A stretch of DNA of 64,000 nt. Source: Micromonospora sp. NBC_01796 (GTDB lineage Bacteria; Actinomycetota; Actinomycetes; Mycobacteriales; Micromonosporaceae). The first letter of the stretch is position 1; each line of letters opens with the position of its first letter. The position numbers were made by a program, and so were the translations under genes. Positions 16,752-23,820 of the stretch are shown here, one piece after another. The notes beneath the pieces are model-generated. The model was not told the DNA's origin. It made no database searches and saw nothing but the letters and a program-made list of their open reading frames with translations. The DNA lies in assembly GCF_035917455.1 (NCBI RefSeq), contig NZ_CP109078.1:2294001-2358000 (forward strand), read 5' to 3'.

Positions 16752-18230
16752 TCAGCCGATCAGCGTCTCGATCGGGCCACGCAGGAAGTACAGGACGAAG
16801 AGCACGGCCACGCCGTACAGGAGCGGGTGCACCTCGCGGGCCTTGCCCCGGGCCAGCTTCAGTACGACGAAGGTGATCACACCCGCACCGATCCCGTTCG
16901 AGATCGAGTACGTGAACGGCATCAGCACGATGGTCAGGAAGGCCGGTACGGCGATCTCGTAGTCGGTCCAGTCGATGCTCCGTACGCCGGTCATCATCAG
17001 GAAGCCGACCACCACCAGCGCGGTCGAGGCGGCCTCGAACGGCACCACCACGACCAGCGGGGCCAGGAACATGGCCAGCAGGAACAGCGCGCCGGTGACC
17101 AGGTTCGCCACCCCGGTACGGGCACCCTCGGCCACCCCGGCCGCGCTCTCGATGTACGAGGTGTTGCTCGACGTGCTCGCCGCCCCGCCGGCCGCCGCCG
17201 CGATCGAGTCGACCAGCAGGATCTCCCGCGTACGCGGGGGTGTCTGGTTCTCGTCCAGCAGGTCGCCCTCCTGCGCGACCGCCACCATCGTGCCCATGGT
17301 GTCGAAGAAGTCGGTGACCAGGAGGGTGAAGACGAACATCAGCGCGACCAGCCAACCGGCGGTCGACCACGAGCCGAGCACGTTGAAGTTGCCCAGCAGG
17401 GAGAGGTCCGGGGTGTCCAGCACGGTGGACGGCAACTCCGGCACGTTCAGCGACCAACCCGAGGGGTTCGGCTTGCCGTCGACGAACGACGGGCCCACGT
17501 TGGCGATCGCCTCCACCACGAGAGCCAGCACGGTCGAGGCGACGATGCCGATCAGGATCGCGCCCCGCACCTTGCGTACCACCAGCACCAGGGTGATCAG
17601 CAGACCGAGCACGAAGACCAGCGCCGGCCAGGTGACCAGCTTGCCGTTGATGCCCAGGCCGACCGGGACGGTGGTGCCGGCGGCGTCCGGGATCCGCCGG
17701 ACGAACCCGGCGTCGACCAGCCCGATGATGGTCAGGAACAGGCCGATGCCCACCCCGATCGCGGTCTTGAGCTGGGTCGGCACCGAGTGGAACACGGCCG
17801 TACGCAACCCGGTCAGCACCAGGATCGCGATGATCACACCCTCGATCACCACCAGGCCCATCGCGTCGGCCCAGGTCATCTGCGGGGCGATCTCGTACGC
17901 GACCAGGGCGTTCACGCCGAGGCCGGCGGCCAGGGCCAGCGGGAACCGGCCGACCACCCCCATCAGGATCGTCATCACCCCGGCGACCAGGGCGGTTGCG
18001 GCGGCCACCGCCGGAATGGCCAGCCGCTGCCCGTTCCCGTCGACCGCGTTGCCGAGGATCAACGGGTTGAGCACCACGATGTAGGCCATCGTGAAGAAGG
18101 TGGCGAGGCCGCCCCGGATCTCGCGGCTGATCGTCGAGCCACGGGCGGAGATCTCGAAGTACCGGTCGAAGCCGTTCGGTGGGGGTGTGGTCGCCGGCGG
18201 GGCGCCGGCTTCCGTGGAGGTGGTCGTCAT
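16752..18230 (-). CDS. NCS2/AzgA-type purine (guanine/hypoxanthine) permease
   Basis: 492-residue membrane transporter with about 12-14 hydrophobic helices. AzgA/PbuG signatures: STISREIRGGLATFFTMAYI and IVVLNPLIL near the N-terminus, LAAGLGVNALVAY, and FFDTMGTMVAVAQEGDLLD with the conserved acidic pair, then TSSNTSYIESAAGVAEGARTG. Takes up purine bases by proton symport. The ATG at 18228-18230 is preferred; another in-frame ATG lies 15 nt upstream. Monocistronic; I saw no purine riboswitch core in its 5' region. Confidence 0.9.
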   Translation of the reverse strand: MTTTSTEAGAPPATTPPPNGFDRYFEISARGSTISREIRGGLATFFTMAYIVVLNPLILGNAVDGNGQRLAIPAVAAATALVAGVMTILMGVVGRFPLALAAGLGVNALVAYEIAPQMTWADAMGLVVIEGVIIAILVLTGLRTAVFHSVPTQLKTAIGVGIGLFLTIIGLVDAGFVRRIPDAAGTTVPVGLGINGKLVTWPALVFVLGLLITLVLVVRKVRGAILIGIVASTVLALVVEAIANVGPSFVDGKPNPSGWSLNVPELPSTVLDTPDLSLLGNFNVLGSWSTAGWLVALMFVFTLLVTDFFDTMGTMVAVAQEGDLLDENQTPPRTREILLVDSIAAAAGGAASTSSNTSYIESAAGVAEGARTGVANLVTGALFLLAMFLAPLVVVVPFEAASTALVVVGFLMMTGVRSIDWTDYEIAVPAFLTIVLMPFTYSISNGIGAGVITFVVLKLARGKAREVHPLLYGVAVLFVLYFLRGPIETLIG

Positions 18231-18340
18231 ATGGGTACCTCGCATGCAGCGATCAAGGGGGTTTGATCCGCGCATCGTCCCAGACGACCGGTTACCGGGA
18301 AAGTACGTTCCGGTTACGAAGTTCGATCCCTGCCCACGGG

Positions 18341-18346
18341 TACGCT
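18341..18346 (+). promoter_or_regulatory. -10 element of a probable leaderless promoter for the DUF2530 gene
   Basis: TACGCT ends 6 nt before the GTG start at 18353, leaving no room for a ribosome-binding site; fits a leaderless transcript. Confidence 0.45.
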
Positions 18347-18352
18347 GATCAC

Positions 18353-18607
18353 GTGCCGGAGCAGCAGCAACCGCGGCCGGAGCCGCTCGACCCACCGATG
18401 GTCCCGTTCGCCGTCGGCGGCATCGTGATCTGGGCGGTGGTCGGGCTGGTCCTGCTGATCTTCTTCAACGACTGGCTGACCGAGCACGGTCACCGGGACT
18501 GGCTCTGGACCTGCCTGGCCGGTTTCCTGGTCGGCTTCCCCGGACTGGCCGTGATGCTGCGGCACGACGCCAACCGCCGTCGCCGCCGGGCCGGCCAGCA
18601 GCACTGA
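18353..18607 (+). CDS. DUF2530 small membrane protein
   Basis: 84 residues. Two membrane helices (about 20-45, PFAVGGIVIWAVVGLVLL; about 53-72, WLWTCLAGFLVGFPGLAVML) and a C-terminal Arg-rich tail (RRRRRAGQQH). Length, the Trp in the first helix and the central DW segment fit DUF2530, a small actinobacterial family of unknown role. GTG start supported by the -10-like hexamer 6 nt before it. Converges on the DUF3027 gene, 16 nt away. Confidence 0.82.
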   Translation: MPEQQQPRPEPLDPPMVPFAVGGIVIWAVVGLVLLIFFNDWLTEHGHRDWLWTCLAGFLVGFPGLAVMLRHDANRRRRRAGQQH

Positions 18608-18623
18608 CCGGCACCCGGTCCGG

Positions 18624-19445
18624 TCAGCCGTGGCCGTACGGCTCGGCGGGCTCCTCGCTGGCCACCGAACCGGGCGCCCGGCTCACCGAGACCGCCTCGA
18701 CCTCGTTGTCGTCGTAGATCGTCGGCAGCTCGTCCACCGGCGTCTCGACCGTGTCGAGCATGGTCTCCGAATGCGCCCCGCACCCGTGGTCCGCACTGAC
18801 CGCCCGGCCGTCGTCGGGGGCGTAGAAGTTGCCGCAGACACCGAAGGCCTGGCGCATGGCGCCGGCCAGGGGCAGGTAGAAGCCGCACGTCCCGCACCGG
18901 GCGGTACGGGGAGCGGCGGCGGAGATCGGCGCGGTCGGGCCGTGGTCGCCGTCGTACCAGCGCTGCGCGGTCTCCTCCCGGCCCTCCTTGGACATCACCC
19001 TGGACCGGCCGAGCCCGAGTTCCCAGACGGTCTCCTCGACCGCCGGGTCGTCGGAGAGGACGTAACCGGGTACGAGCCGGTCGTCGTCGGCCGGGGCCGG
19101 GAGCAGGTCGCCAACACCCAGGTCACCCGGCTGGAGCCGTTCCTGCCAGGGCAGCCAGCTCGGCGCCAGCAGGGCGTCCGGGCCGGGGAGCAGGACCGTC
19201 TCGCAGATGGTCACCTGCTTGCTGCGCGAGACCCGGGTGACGGTCACCGCCCAACGCCAACCCCGGTAGCCGTCGAGCAGACATTCGAAGAAATGGGTAA
19301 CCAGGCGTTCACCCTCGGCAACCACCTCCAGGTGATCGCCGACATCGGTCGGCTCCACCTCGGTGATGCCGGCCCGCGCCACCTCAACGGCAGCGGCACA
19401 AACCTGGTCGAGACGGGCTGCGCGAGCGCCGACGGTCCTGGTCAC
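18624..19445 (-). CDS. DUF3027 protein with Cys-rich C-terminal region
   Basis: 273 residues from GTG 19443-19445, preceded by GGGAAG 9-10 nt away. Typical DUF3027: an N-terminal helical part, a conserved Trp-rich middle (GYRGWRWAVTVTRVSRSKQVTICE, seen as two adjoining blocks) and a Cys cluster CGTCGF...FGVCGN...HGCGAH that probably binds zinc. The acidic C-terminal tail ends in YGHG. Actinobacterial protein of unknown function, not membrane-bound. Divergent from the MFS gene. Confidence 0.82.
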   Translation of the reverse strand: MTRTVGARAARLDQVCAAAVEVARAGITEVEPTDVGDHLEVVAEGERLVTHFFECLLDGYRGWRWAVTVTRVSRSKQVTICETVLLPGPDALLAPSWLPWQERLQPGDLGVGDLLPAPADDDRLVPGYVLSDDPAVEETVWELGLGRSRVMSKEGREETAQRWYDGDHGPTAPISAAAPRTARCGTCGFYLPLAGAMRQAFGVCGNFYAPDDGRAVSADHGCGAHSETMLDTVETPVDELPTIYDDNEVEAVSVSRAPGSVASEEPAEPYGHG

Positions 19446-19549
19446 ATGCTCATTCTTCCCTATCCCGTCAGCCTGGCGGCAGGGACTCCCCGTACACGTT
19501 CTCGCGCCACATCCTCCGGGCGTGCGCCGGATGGGCGAGGATGGTGCAC

Positions 19550-21235
19550 ATGCCGCTGTTCAACCGCCCCAAGGGGTCGTTCCTCGGGCGTGCCCTCGGT
19601 AGGACGATCCGGGGCACCCGCGCGGTCCTGCGCGGGACATTCCGGGGCGGCGCCTGGATCACCCGAGGCGCCGGGCGGGTACGGACCAGGGGCGCCGGCG
19701 GCGAGACCGGCATGGTGCGCCTGTTCGACCTGCACGCCGTCTCGTGTGCCGGGGACGTACTGATCACGATCGGGCTGGCCGGAACGATCTTCTTCAACGC
19801 CCCGCTCGGCGAGGCGCGGGGCAAGGTCGCCCTCTACCTGCTGATCACCATGGTCCCGTTCGCGCTGCTCGCCCCCGTGGTCGGCCCGCTGCTCGACCAC
19901 TTCCGGCACGGCCGCCGGTACGCGCTCGCCGCCACCATGCTCGGCCGCGCCTTCCTGGCCTGGTTGATCTCCGACTACATCCACGGGTTCGGCCTCTACC
20001 CGGCCGCGTTCGGCGTACTCGCCCTCTCCCGCGCGTACGGGGTGGCCCGGTCGGCCGCCGTACCCCGGCTGCTTCCCGCGGGGATCGGGCTGTCCCAGGC
20101 GGGAGCACGGGCCAGCGTCTACGGCACCATCGCCGGCGCCGTGGTGGCCCCGCTGGGCCTGGCCGCGTTCTGGCTCGGTCCACAGTGGCCCCTCCGGGTC
20201 GCCTCGGTGATCTTCCTGGTCGGGATGGTGATCGCGCTCCGGCTGCCGCCACGCGCCGACTCCGAGCCGCCGGAGGCGGTGCCCCGGGCGTGGCGCGGGA
20301 TCTGGCGGGGCAACGGCACCGGGGCGCTGAGCGGCGGTCCGGGCGGTCGACTGGTGATCGGCACCCTGGTCGGCGGCGCCACCCTGCGCGGCCTGTACGG
20401 CTTCCTCCTGCTCTTCCTCGCCTTCGCGATCAAGAGCGGCGACGTGACCACCGTCGTCCTCGGGCGGAACCTCTCCGACCAGGCCGCACTGGGTCTGGTC
20501 GGCGGGGCACTGGTGATCGGGACCTTCCTGGCCACCGCGCTCGGCACCCGGCTGCGCATCCACCGGCCGACCGCCATCCAGTCCAGCGGCCTGGTCATCG
20601 TCGCCGCCCTGGCGGTGCTGACCACGGTCGAGTTCTCGCTGCTCACGGTCGCCCTGCTCTGCCTGGTCACCGCCCTGGTCAGCGGGATCGCCAAGCTCGC
20701 CGTCGACGCCTCGATCCAGGAACGGGTCCGGGAACGATCACGAGCGAGCGCGTTCGCCCACTCCGAGACCGCGCTGATGCTGGCCTTCGTGGCCGGTGGC
20801 GCGATCGGCCTGATCCCGTTCGACGGCCGGGTCGGCATCGCGGTGCTGAGCGGGCTCGCCACGCTCTCCGCCGTACGCGCGGTGGTGGTCGCCGGCCGGC
20901 TGCGCGGGGAACGGCTGCACGGGCGGGCCATCCCCGACGCCGAGCAGGAAGCCGCCGAGGAACAGGCCGCCGCCGAGCAGCGGGCCGCCGAACAGCAGGC
21001 CCGGGACGAGGCCGAACGGCAGCGGGCCACGGCCGCGACGGAAGCCGGGGACCGGTCCGGGATCACCGAACCGGCGACGGCGGCAGCCGCACAGACCGGG
21101 AACTCGGGCGGTGGCGACCGGCCGTTGGCCCCGCCCGGCTACCACATCTACCGACCGTCGTCGGCCGTACCCGCACCGGGTTCCGGCGACGACGGTGCGC
21201 GCCAACAACGTGAACCCCGGGAGCCGACCACATGA
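19550..21235 (+). CDS. MFS transporter with long basic N-terminus and charged C-terminal tail
   Basis: 561 residues from ATG 19550 (GAGG about 9 nt upstream). About 50 basic residues precede a 12-helix MFS-like core (about 60-450). The tail (about 465-561) is first Ala/Glu/Gln-rich and helical (EEQAAAEQRAAEQQARDEAE), then disordered, ending in PLAPPGYHIYRPSS, a short motif seen in actinobacterial homologues. Its stop overlaps mqnB by 4 nt (ATGA), so it may be co-expressed with menaquinone genes, but a direct role is not shown. Confidence 0.8.
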   Translation: MPLFNRPKGSFLGRALGRTIRGTRAVLRGTFRGGAWITRGAGRVRTRGAGGETGMVRLFDLHAVSCAGDVLITIGLAGTIFFNAPLGEARGKVALYLLITMVPFALLAPVVGPLLDHFRHGRRYALAATMLGRAFLAWLISDYIHGFGLYPAAFGVLALSRAYGVARSAAVPRLLPAGIGLSQAGARASVYGTIAGAVVAPLGLAAFWLGPQWPLRVASVIFLVGMVIALRLPPRADSEPPEAVPRAWRGIWRGNGTGALSGGPGGRLVIGTLVGGATLRGLYGFLLLFLAFAIKSGDVTTVVLGRNLSDQAALGLVGGALVIGTFLATALGTRLRIHRPTAIQSSGLVIVAALAVLTTVEFSLLTVALLCLVTALVSGIAKLAVDASIQERVRERSRASAFAHSETALMLAFVAGGAIGLIPFDGRVGIAVLSGLATLSAVRAVVVAGRLRGERLHGRAIPDAEQEAAEEQAAAEQRAAEQQARDEAERQRATAATEAGDRSGITEPATAAAAQTGNSGGGDRPLAPPGYHIYRPSSAVPAPGSGDDGARQQREPREPTT

Positions 21236-21867
21236 GCGCTGGACTGCTGATCGTCACCGCCGTGCCGGCCGAGGCGGAGGCGGTCCGGGCCGGCCTGTCC
21301 AGCACCACGGTGACCGTCGCGCCGGTCGGGGTCGGGCCGGCCGCCGCCGGTGCGGGCACCGCCCGGCTGCTCGCCCTGGCCGAGGCGGGCGGGCAGCCGT
21401 ACCAGGCGGTGATCAGCGCCGGGATCGGCGGCGGCTTCCCGAACCGGGTCGCGCTCGGCACCATCGTGCTGGCCACCCGGAGCATCGCCGCCGACCTGGG
21501 CGCCGAGTCGCCGGAGGGTTTCCTCCCGCTCGACGAACTGGGCTTCGGACCGTCGTCGGCCCCCGCCGACCCGGCCCTGCTGGAGCGGCTGCGCGAGGCC
21601 CTGCCCCGGGCCACCGTCGGGGCCGTGATCACGTGCAGCACCGTCACCGGTACGTCCGAGAGCGCCCGCGCGCTCGCCGCCCGCTACCCGGACGCGGTCG
21701 CCGAGGCGATGGAGGGGTACGGGGTCGCCACCGCCGCCTCCCAGGCCGGGGTCCCCTTCGCCGAGCTGCGGACCATCTCCAACCCGGTCGGCCCCCGGGA
21801 CCGGGGTGCGTGGCGGATCACCGAAGCGTTCGAGGCGCTCCGCTCAGCAGCCGCCGCGCTGCGCTGA
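21232..21867 (+). CDS. mqnB: Futalosine hydrolase
   Basis: Releases hypoxanthine from futalosine, giving dehypoxanthinyl futalosine in the alternative menaquinone pathway. 211 residues with the nucleoside phosphorylase/MTA-nucleosidase fold: LLIVTAVPAEAEAV at the start, VISAGIGGGFP, the base-binding region and EAMEGYGVATAASQAGVPF with the catalytic-type Glu/Met-Glu pair. The start overlaps the upstream MFS stop (ATGA), and mqnD follows after 25 nt. This implies the organism makes menaquinone by the futalosine route. Confidence 0.92.
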   Translation: MSAGLLIVTAVPAEAEAVRAGLSSTTVTVAPVGVGPAAAGAGTARLLALAEAGGQPYQAVISAGIGGGFPNRVALGTIVLATRSIAADLGAESPEGFLPLDELGFGPSSAPADPALLERLREALPRATVGAVITCSTVTGTSESARALAARYPDAVAEAMEGYGVATAASQAGVPFAELRTISNPVGPRDRGAWRITEAFEALRSAAAALR

Positions 21868-21892
21868 TCCACAGCGGGTTACGGTGGGGGAC

Positions 21893-22732
21893 GTGGCACT
21901 CTCGCTGGCGTTCTCCCCCTGCCCCAACGACACCTTCGTCTTCCATGCCCTGGTGCACGGTCTGGTGCCGGGTGCGCCACCGGTCGAGGTGACCTACGCC
22001 GACGTGGACGTCACCAACACCGCCGCCCAGCAGGGTGCGTACGACATCGTGAAGGTGAGTTACGCCGCACTCCCGTGGCTGCTCGACGACTACCAGTTGC
22101 TGCCCTGCGGCGGTGCGCTGGGCCGGGGCTGCGGGCCGCTGGTGCTGACCCGGGGCGACCGGACCGACCTGGGCGGGGCGACCGTCGCGGTGCCCGGCGA
22201 CCGGACCACGGCGTACCTGCTGTTCCGGCTCTGGGCGGCGGACCAGCGGCCGGCGACGATCGAGGTCGTGCCGTTCCACGAGATCATGCCGGGGGTGGCG
22301 GCCGGTCGCTACGACGCCGGACTGGTCATCCACGAGGCCCGGTTCACGTACCACCGGCACGGGCTGACCGCCCTGGTGGACCTCGGTGAGTGGTGGGAGT
22401 CGGACACCGGCCTGCCGATCCCGCTCGGCGCCATCCTGGCCCGCCGCGGCACCGTGGATCCGGTGGCCGCGGCGGACTGGATCCGCGCGTCCGTGAAACA
22501 GGCCTGGGCCGACCCGGCCGGCACCCGCGAGTACGTGTTGGCGCACGCGCAGGAGATGGAACCGGACGTGGTCGACCAGCACATCGGGCTCTATGTGAAC
22601 GAGTTCACCGCGGATCTCGGCGAGGACGGCTATCGCGCGATCGACGCCCTGCTCCGCCGGGCCGCGGCTGCCGGGTTGACCCCGGCGACCCCTCAGACTT
22701 CCAGTTCGCTGGCGACCGCGTGGACCAGCTGA
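21893..22732 (+). CDS. mqnD: 1,4-dihydroxy-6-naphthoate synthase
   Basis: Converts cyclic dehypoxanthinyl futalosine to 1,4-dihydroxy-6-naphthoate. 279 residues with a periplasmic-binding-protein-like two-lobe fold. Signature motifs: LAFSPCPNDTFVFHAL at the N-terminus, KVSYAALPWLL, GRGCGPLVL and VIHEARFTY with the conserved His. GTG 21893 is preferred; a TACGGT hexamer 7 nt before it may be a leaderless promoter inside the operon. The last 40 nt overlap the convergent cold-shock gene. Confidence 0.92.
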   Translation: MALSLAFSPCPNDTFVFHALVHGLVPGAPPVEVTYADVDVTNTAAQQGAYDIVKVSYAALPWLLDDYQLLPCGGALGRGCGPLVLTRGDRTDLGGATVAVPGDRTTAYLLFRLWAADQRPATIEVVPFHEIMPGVAAGRYDAGLVIHEARFTYHRHGLTALVDLGEWWESDTGLPIPLGAILARRGTVDPVAAADWIRASVKQAWADPAGTREYVLAHAQEMEPDVVDQHIGLYVNEFTADLGEDGYRAIDALLRRAAAAGLTPATPQTSSSLATAWTS

Positions 22733-23079
22733 GCGACGGTCTGCGCGGTCTTCTTGTCCGGGAACCGGCCGCGTCGCAGATCAGGCTGGATCTTCGCCTC
22801 CAGGACCTTGATCATGTCTTCGACCAGACCGTGCAGTTCCTCGGCGGGACGGCGGCGGAGTTCCGCCATGGACGGCGGCGCGTCCAGCAGTTTCGCGGCG
22901 TGGGCCTGGGCGCCCTTGCGACTGTCCACGACGCCGAACTCGATCCGCTGACCCCCCTTGAGATCGGTGACGCCAGCGGGCAACGCACTCTTGGGTAGGA
23001 ACACGTCGCCGCCCTCGTCACTGGTGACGAATCCATAACCCTTGGCCGCGTCGTACCACTTCACTCGACCCGTCGGCAC
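22693..23079 (-). CDS. Cold-shock domain protein with C-terminal extension
   Basis: 128 residues from GTG 23077-23079 (GAGG 8 nt upstream). N-terminal CSD (about 1-65) has both RNA-binding motifs: KGYGFVT (RNP1) and DVFLPKS in the RNP2 place (usual form VFVH). The 60-residue C-terminal extension is helical and charged (MAELRRRPAEELHGLVEDMI). This longer CSD type is normal in actinomycetes and distinct from the 67-residue CspA. Single-stranded nucleic-acid binding expected. 35 nt downstream of the HAD gene on the same strand; its 3' end overlaps mqnD. Confidence 0.92.
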   Translation of the reverse strand: MPTGRVKWYDAAKGYGFVTSDEGGDVFLPKSALPAGVTDLKGGQRIEFGVVDSRKGAQAHAAKLLDAPPSMAELRRRPAEELHGLVEDMIKVLEAKIQPDLRRGRFPDKKTAQTVAQLVHAVASELEV

Positions 23080-23114
23080 CTGATTGACCTCGACTCCGTA
23101 TGCGGCTGCTGACC

Positions 23115-23735
23115 TCACAAGGCTAGCCGCAACAGGCCCGGCAACGCCGCTGGGAATCCGGTCAGGTCATCGAGGACCAGCTCCGCGCCGGCCGTACGCA
23201 GCTCATCCACATCGCACGGCCCGGTGGCGACACCGACCCCGGGAACCCCGGCGATCCGGGCGGCGGTCATGTCCGCGACGTGGTCACCGACGTAGACGCG
23301 GGCGTCGTACTCCCCCAACGCGATCGCCTTCTGCTCGGCGAACAGGTCACCGGCCACCTCGTCCACCGGCAGCCCCAGGTGCTCCACGTGCAGCCGGGCC
23401 AGCCGGCCGAGCTTCGAGGTGACAACCAACACACGCAGACCGGCGTCGCGTACCGCGGCCAGCGTCTCGGCGGCGCCGGGCAGCAGCAGGGCCGGGGTGA
23501 CCGCGTACGCCGGGTAGAGCGAGCGGAACGTCACCACCGCCTCCTCCACCTGCTCCGGCGGGAACCAGTACGCCAACTCGTGCCGCAGCGGCGGGCCGAG
23601 CCGGCTGACCGCGAGATCGGCGTCGACGTGCACCCCCGTTCTGGCCGTCAGCTCGCGGTACGTGGCGGCGATGCCGGGCCGGGAGTCGATCAGGGTCATG
23701 TCGAGGTCGAACCCGACCGAGGGGGTGGTCGCCAT
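23115..23735 (-). CDS. HAD family phosphatase (phosphoglycolate phosphatase-like)
   Basis: 206 residues. HAD motifs in order: FDLDMTLIDSRPG (nucleophile and acid Asp), VLVVTSK (motif II Ser/Thr), a Lys in EQKAIAL, and VYVGDHVADMTAA (metal-binding acids). The four-helix cap lies between motifs I and II, as in Gph-type enzymes. Probably dephosphorylates a small phosphorylated metabolite. ATG 23733-23735. Upstream of, and probably co-transcribed with, the cold-shock gene; divergent from the helicase-associated gene. Confidence 0.88.
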   Translation of the reverse strand: MATTPSVGFDLDMTLIDSRPGIAATYRELTARTGVHVDADLAVSRLGPPLRHELAYWFPPEQVEEAVVTFRSLYPAYAVTPALLLPGAAETLAAVRDAGLRVLVVTSKLGRLARLHVEHLGLPVDEVAGDLFAEQKAIALGEYDARVYVGDHVADMTAARIAGVPGVGVATGPCDVDELRTAGAELVLDDLTGFPAALPGLLRLAL

Positions 23736-23811
23736 CCGATCATCGTCGCACGCCGACCGAGTCGAGGAGTCCAGCCGGCCGACCGAGGGGCGCCACTGGC
23801 ACTCGGCCGGA

Positions 23812-23817
23812 TAGCGT
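23812..23817 (+). promoter_or_regulatory. -10-like element before the helicase-associated gene
   Basis: TAGCGT with in-frame ATGs 4 and 10 nt further on and no ribosome-binding site; suggests a near-leaderless start at 23821 or 23827. Confidence 0.35.
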
Positions 23818-23820
23818 GGA

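Noticed and set aside
16731-18266. 511-codon open frame antisense to the purine permease
   Set aside because: No recognisable motif, His/Asp/Arg-rich; the opposite strand carries an unmistakable permease.
18290-18345. tRNA-like GTTCGATCCC segment
   Set aside because: No acceptor or anticodon stems around it.
18231-18352. Purine riboswitch upstream of the permease
   Set aside because: I could not find the paired loops or the conserved core; the gap is only 122 nt and shared with a divergent gene.
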